38,969 nucleotides of DNA from an uncultured Clostridia bacterium (GTDB lineage Bacteria > Bacillota > Clostridia > UBA1381), in contig CALXSS010000014.1 of assembly GCA_944391225.1 (NCBI GenBank), forward strand, positions 1 to 38,969, read 5' to 3'. The notes under the pieces were generated by a model that saw nothing but the letters and a program-made list of their open reading frames with translations, was not told the DNA's origin and did no database searches. The position numbers were made by a program, and so were the translations under genes. Below, piece after piece: positions 33,424 to 38,969 of this stretch (position 1 is its first letter; each line of letters opens with the position of its first letter).

Positions 33424-34989
33424 ATGGATAAGGTTAGAAGAAGCTTGATGTCACTGTTTATCGCAGCGGCAATTGCAATACCGGGCGTATCGGTGTTTGC
33501 AGAGGGAAATAATGATATAGTTACCGATTACGCATCGCCTGAAACGATAGTGGCGGAGGCAGATGAGCAGCCGGAAGCGACAGAGGAAGCGGAAGAACTA
33601 AGTAATTTTGAAAAGCTTGAGGAATCCGGAAGGGTAAGCGTTGAATACCAGGCATATGAGCTTATATCACAGTATATAGCTGATCTGTATCTTGATGATA
33701 CATATACAGCAGAGGATATAATGAATATTGGTATTTCAAGCTATCTTGGCGAAAACGGCGATGCAGCTCTTGTGGCGCTGTTAAAGGCGGCGCTGCACAG
33801 CATAGATGATTATTCTGATTTCTATACATACAGCGAATATGTTGAGTATACAAACAACCTGAACAAAACCTTTTACGGACTGGGCATTAATATGCAGCAG
33901 GCGGGCGAATATGTTGAGATAGTCGGTTTTGTTGAGGAGGGCGGACTTGCAGAGCAGAGCGGCTTCAAGGTAGGCGACAAAATAGTAAAGGTCGATGGAG
34001 TAAGCGTTGTGGGCAGCAGCACGAGCGAGGTAAGGAATCTTGTTATAGGTGAGCTTGGCACAACTGTTCTTATAACAGTAGATCGCGACGGAACAGAGCT
34101 TGAGATAACAGGAACTCGCACCGCGGTAAATGACAGTACAGTTACAGGCGGTATACTTGAGGGAAATATAGGCTACATAAAGATCTCATCATTCTCTGCA
34201 AATACTGCGTCAGAATATTCTGCGGTATCAGAGACTTTGCGTGAGGCAGGAGTAACAGATGTCATTCTTGATCTGCGCAACAATCCGGGAGGACTTCTTT
34301 CAGCGGCTGTCGATATTGCAAAACAGACAATACCAAGTGGAAAGATAGTTGATGTGCAGTACAGAAATTCAGAAATGAACTACACATACGAGTCGGATCT
34401 TGACGTCGCGCCGTTCAAAATGGTTGTACTTGTAAATGGAAATACAGCTTCATCGGCTGAAATACTTGCAAGCGCTATACAGGAATCAAAAACCGGAATA
34501 CTCATGGGCGAGCAGACCTATGGAAAAGCGGTGATCCAGAGTACATACAGCCTGAATAACGGAATGGTATTAAAGCTTACAATTGGTCAGTATCTTACAA
34601 GAAACGGCAATAAGATCAATGGAGAAGGACTTACGCCGGATGAATACGTTGATAATTATTATAAGAAGATAGATACATCAAGCTACAGTAAATTTGACTT
34701 TCTGACTCCTGTTTCTGTAGGAGGGTCAGGAGAAAATGTAAGCGCAGCAAAGGAAAGGCTTTCAATAATGGGATATTTCATTGGAAATCTTGGAAATGAT
34801 GTTTTCAATGTTGATCTTTATGATGCTGTGAAAAAATTCCAAAGCGATAATGGGCTTACAGATACTGGAGTGTTGGATGTTCCGACTCAGATCAAGCTCA
34901 AGGAAGTATTTGAGCAGCTTGAAACTACTGTGGACATTCAAATGCAGGAGGCTTATAAGTATTTTGGAGGAAATGTAGAGGATCTATAA
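33424..34989 (+). CDS. S41-family C-terminal processing protease (CtpA-like) with peptidoglycan-binding domain
   Basis: The 521-residue exported serine protease has a signal peptide (to about residue 26), an acidic linker, a PDZ domain (about 150-235; GLAEQSGFKVGDKIVKVDGV), and a tail-specific protease domain. The catalytic dyad is Ser343 (NTASSAEI) and Lys368 (TYGKAVIQ), spaced 25 residues as in Prc/CtpA. After about 435 a peptidoglycan-binding-like domain follows (AAKERLSIMGYF...AVKKFQSDNGLTDTGVLDVPTQIKLKEVF). Relatives degrade or mature membrane and sporulation proteins. It is the last gene of the ddl operon, followed by a terminator. Confidence 0.93.
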   Translation: MDKVRRSLMSLFIAAAIAIPGVSVFAEGNNDIVTDYASPETIVAEADEQPEATEEAEELSNFEKLEESGRVSVEYQAYELISQYIADLYLDDTYTAEDIMNIGISSYLGENGDAALVALLKAALHSIDDYSDFYTYSEYVEYTNNLNKTFYGLGINMQQAGEYVEIVGFVEEGGLAEQSGFKVGDKIVKVDGVSVVGSSTSEVRNLVIGELGTTVLITVDRDGTELEITGTRTAVNDSTVTGGILEGNIGYIKISSFSANTASEYSAVSETLREAGVTDVILDLRNNPGGLLSAAVDIAKQTIPSGKIVDVQYRNSEMNYTYESDLDVAPFKMVVLVNGNTASSAEILASAIQESKTGILMGEQTYGKAVIQSTYSLNNGMVLKLTIGQYLTRNGNKINGEGLTPDEYVDNYYKKIDTSSYSKFDFLTPVSVGGSGENVSAAKERLSIMGYFIGNLGNDVFNVDLYDAVKKFQSDNGLTDTGVLDVPTQIKLKEVFEQLETTVDIQMQEAYKYFGGNVEDL

Positions 34990-35012
34990 TCTGCAAAAGC
35001 ATATAATATAGG

Positions 35013-35053
35013 AAAGGCGCGGCAAGCTCATTGAGTTTTGCAGCGCCTTTTTG
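35013..35053 (+). terminator. Terminator of the ddl-ctpA operon; hairpin repeat, copy 3
   Basis: AAAGGCGCGGCAAGCTCA pairs with TTGAGTTTTGCAGCGCCTTT, with one mismatch and one bulge, and is followed by a T run (to 35053). It shares the core (A)GGC..GCAA..CTC.TTGAGTTTTGCA.C.GCCT with the other hairpin copies. Confidence 0.85.
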
Positions 35054-35213
35054 GTTCATATTAAAATGTTGTGGTTTGTAGGGGTGGATATATCCATCAG
35101 TCGTTATCGCTGTTGAATGCGGGCAGATAATCTGCCACTACGAGAAATCGGCAAGCTATCAATTGTCTGTATAACAGATATGCAAATACCAACATATCAA
35201 AGAACTTTTTTGG

Positions 35214-35286
35214 AAAGAAAAAAGAGACTGCTGCAAAAACTCAAAAAGTATGCAACAGCCTCGCAGGGCTTTAGAAACAAATGCAG
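35214..35286 (-). terminator. Terminator of the eutS-eutP pair; hairpin repeat, copy 4
   Basis: On the minus strand AGGCTGTTGCA pairs with TGCAGCAGTCT (forward 35251-35261 and 35225-35235), then a TCTCTTTTTTCTTTCC tract. Two non-Watson-Crick pairs are wobbles on the minus-strand RNA only. The TTTCTAAAGCCC block upstream (forward 35262-35286) is shared with copy 1. Confidence 0.8.
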
Positions 35287-35365
35287 TGATCCATAAAAAA
35301 TGGCTTACCTGCTTTGTTCCTTTCGCATTATGAGGTCTGCATATATTGATACAGCCCCTAAAATA

Positions 35366-35830
35366 TCATTTTTGTTTTTCATCTTCCCAGGGCATGACAT
35401 CGCCGTCCTCGCGCAGATACTCAAGTATCTGCCATACACCGTCACCGGTCTTGCTGTCCACCTCAAATATATTTTTACAGCCTGCCAGCTCAAGCCAGCG
35501 TCTTGCCTGTGGCAGATTGGCGTGAGGACTGTTTATATGTGTAATTATCCCAATAACATCACGGTTGCAAACCGGTGTGACGGCAGGCGGGAACAGTGAA
35601 TACGGCTCGCAGGCGTTTACAAGAATGCCTACAACATCTGCTTCAAATGTATACATGGCAAGCGCGTTACCAAAATTTTTAGTCTGTATATATTCTCCCG
35701 GCGTGTCGATGATGACATCAAATCTGTTCACATACTGAGTTTTGTGATAGTGTATGTTCTCGCCTTTAAGAGCCTGAGTAAGCGTCGTTTTCCCTGCCTC
35801 AGATCTGCCGACAAGTATTATTTTCTTCAT
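35366..35830 (-). CDS. eutP: EutP/PduV-family P-loop protein
   Basis: The 154-residue small GTPase-like protein belongs to the EutP/PduV family linked to bacterial microcompartments. It has the P-loop G8RSEAGKT15 and the Walker-B/G3 motif D42TPG45. The G4 motif, which gives guanine specificity (usually T/N-K-x-D), is T97-H98-I99-N100 here, lacking both the Lys and the Asp. The G5-like region is SKTG. EutP of other bacteria has been reported to have acetate kinase activity. The ATG overlaps the eutS stop (ATGA). No other eut or pdu gene lies within the window. Confidence 0.88.
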   Translation of the reverse strand: MKKIILVGRSEAGKTTLTQALKGENIHYHKTQYVNRFDVIIDTPGEYIQTKNFGNALAMYTFEADVVGILVNACEPYSLFPPAVTPVCNRDVIGIITHINSPHANLPQARRWLELAGCKNIFEVDSKTGDGVWQILEYLREDGDVMPWEDEKQK

Positions 35831-36207
35831 GTTTTTGACAGCTCGCAAACAGTAAATCCAAGTCTGTCACGGCAGTATGAGACTATTGCCGAGAGCGCGG
35901 ATTCAACATCTGAAATAAGACCTGTGATTATAAGGGTGCCTGAAAATCTGTCAACAAAGCTAAGGTCAACATTAGCTGATTTTGTTGCAATGTCAGCTGC
36001 GATAATAGCAGTCTCCGCCGGACTGACCGTAAGAATGCCTATAGCGCTTCCGGTAAAATCCAGCTCCGGGTTAAGACCAAGCTTATGGTATAAAATAGGA
36101 TCTGGGCTTGCTATTATATGCGCAAGCGTGATCTGCTTGCCCGGTACAAGCTCCTGAATGATCCTTAGCCGCTCGTTTGAGCCTGTGATCAAGTCCTTTA
36201 ATTCCAT
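35827..36207 (-). CDS. eutS: EutS-type bacterial microcompartment shell protein
   Basis: The 126-residue protein has one circularly permuted BMC domain of the EutS/PduU type, with a short N-terminal arm that forms the beta-barrel cap in that group. Characteristic strings are RIIQELVPGKQITLAHIIASPDP, AIGILTVSPAETAIIAADIA and VDRFSGTLIITGLISDVESAL. It normally forms hexameric shell tiles around ethanolamine- or propanediol-degrading enzymes. It has its own promoter (36251-36259) and is followed by eutP with an ATGA overlap. Confidence 0.92.
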   Translation of the reverse strand: MELKDLITGSNERLRIIQELVPGKQITLAHIIASPDPILYHKLGLNPELDFTGSAIGILTVSPAETAIIAADIATKSANVDLSFVDRFSGTLIITGLISDVESALSAIVSYCRDRLGFTVCELSKT

Positions 36208-36219
36208 TTTGGTTCTCCG

Positions 36220-36259
36220 TTCTGCCGCAAAGCGGCTTTTGTATATTTATATTATAACA
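36220..36259 (-). promoter_or_regulatory. Extended -10 promoter and leader hairpin of eutS
   Basis: On the minus strand TGTTATAAT (forward 36251-36259) gives an extended -10 without a clear -35. The leader has a small perfect hairpin, GCCGC-TTT-GCGGC (forward 36222-36234), just before the ribosome site. It does not match the ANTAR (EutV) double-hairpin consensus. Confidence 0.55.
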
Positions 36260-36319
36260 CAATACTCTGCTGATTTCTATAGTGTTTTTATTAAAAAACC
36301 GGATTTTTAGTCTATTTTA

Positions 36320-36793
36320 TCAGAAAAATGTCCAGAAACCAAGAAAGCCAAGTACAAAGCTGAACAATATAAGCTGAACAAACAATAGAATAACAACCGT
36401 AACAGTGAAATTCTTATGATGTGTTTTGTGCCTGTAGAAAAGCATTGCAAGCGCTGCGCCCGGCGCGCCGCCAAGCCACATATACCTGAATAGTTTGCTT
36501 TCCGGCACTCTCTCACGTTTTTTAACCGCGTGCTTTTTATCGGTGACAAAGAGCATATAGGTTCTTATATTTATATAAAGAATATACAGCACGAACACCG
36601 AAAAAAGTATAAAATTAGCCTTGTTGTTGCTGAACAGTTTCAGCATCGTTGGCGGTACCGGCAACGGCACATTTTTAAGCCATTCATAGAATGCCCTGAA
36701 AGAGCCGGCGATGACGTCGAGCATATTGGTGAAAAAGTCACGCAAAAAATCCTTTGCCGCGACTATCTGAGGGCTGTTTTCAAAGCTCTGCAT
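36320..36793 (-). CDS. DUF1294 family membrane protein
   Basis: The 157-residue protein ends in a DUF1294 domain: RVPESKLFRYMWLGGAPGAALAMLFYRHKTHHKNF, preceded by a hydrophobic segment (about 60-80) and followed by another (about 130-155). Function is unknown. The amphipathic N-terminal 50 residues are not part of the domain. It begins 2 nt after the stop of the SDR gene, so the two are cotranscribed. The transcript may continue toward eutS, although eutS has its own promoter. Confidence 0.82.
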   Translation of the reverse strand: MQSFENSPQIVAAKDFLRDFFTNMLDVIAGSFRAFYEWLKNVPLPVPPTMLKLFSNNKANFILFSVFVLYILYINIRTYMLFVTDKKHAVKKRERVPESKLFRYMWLGGAPGAALAMLFYRHKTHHKNFTVTVVILLFVQLILFSFVLGFLGFWTFF

Positions 36794-36795
36794 TA

Positions 36796-37638
36796 TTATA
36801 CTCCGCCGTATGCAGAGAATCCACCGTCAACAGGTATGGTTGCGCCTGTAACGAAGCCAGACATTTCAGCATCGGCAAGGAAGAGCAGAGTTCCGCAAAG
36901 CTCCTCAGGCAGTCCGAACCTGCCGTAAGGCGTGTGAGCTATGACTTTTTTTGCCCTTGACGAGAGCGAGCCGTCAGGATTATGCAGCAGCTCCTGATTC
37001 TGAACGGTTTCAAACCAACCCGGCGCTATCGCATTTACTCTTACGCCTGCCTGGGCAAAGTGCACTGCAAGCCATTGAGTGAAATTCATTATAGCTGCTT
37101 TTGCTGCTGAATAAGCGCTTACGCGCGTTATAGGCTTGTACGAGGACATGGAGGCTATATTTATAACGCTTACACCCTCTCTGCCTATCATATCCGGGAG
37201 GAATACCTGAGTGGGGATAACTGTGCCTACTATATTGAGATCAAATACATAGCTGAAATTTTCAGGCTTGAGATCGAAGAATGATATAGTGTCCGGATCC
37301 TGCATATCGCCCTGCTCGTATATCTCTTTTGAGGTCGTTCCGCGTGGATGGTTTCCGCCTGCGCCGTTTATGAGTATATCGACCGCGCCGAATTCCTTGT
37401 TGATTATCTCTTTAGCAGATCTTACAGACTCTGCGTCTGTTACATCTGCCGCCACGGCAAGACCTGTGCCGCCAAGTCTGTTGACCTTTTCAGCTACCTC
37501 CTGAAGCTTGGACATGGTCCTGCCAAGAACGGCGACCTTCATGCCTTGTCTTGCGAAAGTGTAAGCGAACTCGCGGCAGAGAATGCCGCTGCCGCCTGTT
37601 ATAACAGCAGTTTTGCCCTTTAGTGATGGATGTATCAT
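36796..37638 (-). CDS. SDR-family oxidoreductase, D-mannonate oxidoreductase-like
   Basis: The 280-residue short-chain dehydrogenase has the Rossmann cofactor motif TGGSGILCREFA (TGxxxGxG-like), NGAGGN, and the catalytic Ser-Tyr-Lys as NIASMSS...SAYSAAKAA. The insertion after NGAGGNHP and the string FFDLKPENFSYVFDLNIVGT resemble fructuronate reductase/D-mannonate oxidoreductase of the SDR type (UxuB/YjmF). With no other hexuronate genes in the window, the substrate remains a guess. It lies 11 nt downstream of prfA, probably in its transcript. Confidence 0.85.
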   Translation of the reverse strand: MIHPSLKGKTAVITGGSGILCREFAYTFARQGMKVAVLGRTMSKLQEVAEKVNRLGGTGLAVAADVTDAESVRSAKEIINKEFGAVDILINGAGGNHPRGTTSKEIYEQGDMQDPDTISFFDLKPENFSYVFDLNIVGTVIPTQVFLPDMIGREGVSVINIASMSSYKPITRVSAYSAAKAAIMNFTQWLAVHFAQAGVRVNAIAPGWFETVQNQELLHNPDGSLSSRAKKVIAHTPYGRFGLPEELCGTLLFLADAEMSGFVTGATIPVDGGFSAYGGV

Positions 37639-37649
37639 ATTAACCCCTC

Positions 37650-38717
37650 CTATTCTCCGGCTGCGAGCTTTGCAGCCTGGTCGCTTGTTATAAGCGCTTC
37701 TATTATTTCGTCCATGTCGCCGTTAAGAAACTGGTCAAGCTTGTACAGCGTCATGTTTATGCGGTGATCGGTAACGCGGCTCTGTGGAAAGTTATATGTT
37801 CTTATGCGTTCGCTTCTGTCACCGGAGCCGACCTGTGATTTTCTGGTATCCGCGATCTCGCGGCTGCGTTCCTCTTCAAGGACCTCATATATTCTTGAGC
37901 GCAGTATTTTCATGGCTTTTTCCTTGTTCTGCAGCTGGGATTTTTCGTCCTGACAAGATACAACAATACCTGTAGGTATATGTGTTATGCGGACAGCCGA
38001 ATCAGTGGTATTGACGCACTGACCGCCAGGACCGCCTGCTCTGAATACGTCTATGCGCAGATCATTTCTGTTTATCTCAACTTCGACCTCCTCGACTTCA
38101 GGCAGAACAGCCACGGTTACAGCGGAGGTGTGTATCCTTCCGCCCGATTCGGTCTCGGGCACACGCTGTACGCGGTGAACGCCGCTTTCGTATTTCAGTC
38201 TTGAGTATGCGCCCTTCCCCTCAATAAGGAACGATATTTCCTTGTATCCGCCAAGCTCTGTGGGATTAGAACTGAGTATATCTATTTTCCAGTGGTGAGA
38301 TTCTGCGTACATTCCGTACATTCGCATAAGGTCCGATGCAAATAGCGCCGCCTCCTCGCCGCCTGTGCCGCCGCGTATCTCCATAATAACGTTCTTTTCG
38401 TCGTTAGGATCTTTGGGTATAAGCAAAAGCTTAAGTCTTTCCTCGCTGTCTGCGGCGTTATGCTTAGCCTCGGCTATTTCCTCACGCAGCATTTCCACAA
38501 GCTCGTCATCGTCAGTTTCCTCAAGCATAGCCTCGTCATCTTCAGCCGTTCTGACGGCGGAAAGATACACGTGGTATTCATCTATTATAGGAGTCAGCTC
38601 GCTGTGCTCGCGGCAGTAGCTCCTCCAGGTCTCCTGATCGGCTATGACTTCGGGGTCGCTGATCTTTTCGGATATCATATTGAAACGCGCATCAAGCGCT
38701 TCAAGCTTTTCTAACAT
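37650..38717 (-). CDS. prfA: Peptide chain release factor 1
   Basis: RF1 reads UAA and UAG stop codons and triggers peptide release. The 355-residue protein has the GGQ motif ([11 protein letters not shown]), and the codon-recognition P-x-T tripeptide in [13 protein letters not shown]. The recognition loop is PET rather than the SPF of RF2. The start is ATG at 38715-38717, 9 nt after AAGGAG; the ATG at 38723 is only 3 nt from it. A consensus promoter lies upstream (38760-38788). Confidence 0.95.
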   Translation of the reverse strand: MLEKLEALDARFNMISEKISDPEVIADQETWRSYCREHSELTPIIDEYHVYLSAVRTAEDDEAMLEETDDDELVEMLREEIAEAKHNAADSEERLKLLLIPKDPNDEKNVIMEIRGGTGGEEAALFASDLMRMYGMYAESHHWKIDILSSNPTELGGYKEISFLIEGKGAYSRLKYESGVHRVQRVPETESGGRIHTSAVTVAVLPEVEEVEVEINRNDLRIDVFRAGGPGGQCVNTTDSAVRITHIPTGIVVSCQDEKSQLQNKEKAMKILRSRIYEVLEEERSREIADTRKSQVGSGDRSERIRTYNFPQSRVTDHRINMTLYKLDQFLNGDMDEIIEALITSDQAAKLAAGE

Positions 38718-38759
38718 AGTCATTGCTCCTTGTAGGATAAATAGTGTGTTGTTTATATT

Positions 38760-38788
38760 ATTTTACCTTGTTTTTGCGCTGTTGTCAA
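38760..38788 (-). promoter_or_regulatory. Promoter of prfA
   Basis: On the minus strand TTGACA (forward 38783-38788), 17 bp, TAAAAT (forward 38760-38765). Confidence 0.82.
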
Positions 38789-38869
38789 TAATAAGGGGGA
38801 ATTTTCTTTGAGCCTGTTATGCAAATTAACTTTTTTTGTATAATTCATAAAAAATTCATTAAAAAACAG

Positions 38870-38898
38870 TAGACATTGCAAATGTTTTCTGTTATAAT
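38870..38898 (+). promoter_or_regulatory. Strong promoter reading out of the window
   Basis: TAGACA (38870-38875), 17 bp, TATAAT (38893-38898), with an extended TGT before the -10. The predicted start is about 38905, 18 nt before a long hairpin. The downstream gene is outside the window. Confidence 0.75.
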
Positions 38899-38922
38899 CC
38901 CGTTTTCGACAGTTAAAAAATA

Positions 38923-38968
38923 ATAATAGGGAGCAAATCGCATAGCTACGCGGTTTTCTCCCTGTTAT
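38923..38968 (+). other. 19-bp stem-loop leader
   Basis: Bases 38923-38941 (ATAATAGGGAGCAAATCGC) pair with 38950-38968 (GCGGTTTTCTCCCTGTTAT) with two G-U wobbles and one C-U mismatch, and an 8-nt loop. No T run follows within the window, so a terminator is not supported. It may be a structured leader or the start of a small RNA. Confidence 0.6.
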
Positions 38969-38969
38969 G

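Larger units (their letters stand above)
34990..35365. other. Convergent intergenic region with several hairpins
   Basis: This 376-bp gap has no credible gene. It holds two transcript-end hairpins (35013-35053 on +, 35214-35262 on -). Between them lie the palindrome TGGATATATCCA (35085-35096), a perfect 6-bp stem GGCAGA-TAA-TCTGCC (35122-35136) and an A/T-rich stem near 35205-35224. Confidence 0.7.

Noticed and set aside
35066..35120. Short frame with VGVDIS, like the N-terminus of IS110-type transposases
   Set aside because: It hits a stop after about 16 residues and no further transposase sequence follows; the string comes from a palindromic stretch.
8634..35261. CRISPR array from repeated hairpins
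   Set aside because: The copies are scattered over 27 kb with no regular spacers and no cas genes.
36208..36260. ANTAR (EutV)-type antiterminator hairpins upstream of eutS
   Set aside because: Only one hairpin with a 3-nt loop is present; the hexaloop pattern and second hairpin are missing.

Overview
The window looks like chromosomal DNA of a strictly anaerobic, spore-forming Clostridia-type Firmicute, probably near the Oscillospiraceae/Ruminococcus group. This is inferred from gene content and order; no marker RNA gene is present. The evidence is: a yabM-mazG-hup-rqcP-yabP-yabQ-divIC-yabR run as in endospore formers; GatCAB with an archaeal-type AspRS; rubrerythrin/rubredoxin oxidative-stress proteins; VanW, GerMN and DUF1934 proteins; and Firmicute-style promoters (TTGACA-17-TATAAT) with strong AGGAGG ribosome sites. 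I see no tRNA, rRNA, CRISPR array, intact insertion sequence or prophage. Almost all of the window is coding.

Layout. 1-881: 3' end of a VanW-domain protein. 1146-5664 (+): gatC-gatA-gatB-aspS, the indirect tRNA aminoacylation operon, convergent with a D-Ala-D-Ala carboxypeptidase (5686-7380, -). 7745-8404 (+): Crp/Fnr-family regulator, convergent with a two-gene redox operon (-): a double-rubredoxin protein and a ferredoxin-rubredoxin-rubrerythrin-rubredoxin fusion. 10716-11363 (-): transaldolase-like fructose-6-phosphate aldolase. 11600-15205 (+): TSCPD protein, GerMN lipoprotein, inositol monophosphatase-family protein, TypA/BipA. 15303-16589 (-): aroA. 16702-21525 (+): the sporulation/division/ribosome-rescue cluster. 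21623-23818 (+): large membrane protein with a C-terminal DUF6273-like domain. 23844-29454 (+): pncB, threonylcarbamoyl-AMP synthase, ywlE, rimI, tsaD, aroB. 29585-30980 (+): lspA-rluD. 31143-34989 (+): ddl, murI, DUF1934, ctpA-like protease. 35366-36207 (-): an isolated eutS-eutP pair. 36320-38717 (-): DUF1294 membrane protein, SDR oxidoreductase, prfA. From 38870 a strong promoter reads rightward out of the window into a long hairpin.

How the genes work together. Themes are translation fidelity (GatCAB/AspRS, TsaC/TsaD t6A synthesis, RqcP, TypA, RF1, RluD), cell wall (Dac, Ddl, MurI, YabM flippase, LspA), the shikimate pathway (aroA, aroB) and anaerobic redox defence. The best candidate regulatory circuit is the Crp/Fnr-like regulator and a TGTGA-N5-TCACA palindrome at about -42 of the rubredoxin/rubrerythrin promoter. 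The most unusual items are the lone microcompartment shell/GTPase pair with a degenerate nucleotide-specificity motif, the four-part rubrerythrin fusion, a family of sequence-related hairpins at transcript ends, a GC-rich folded element at 8533-8607, and the hairpin leader at the right edge.
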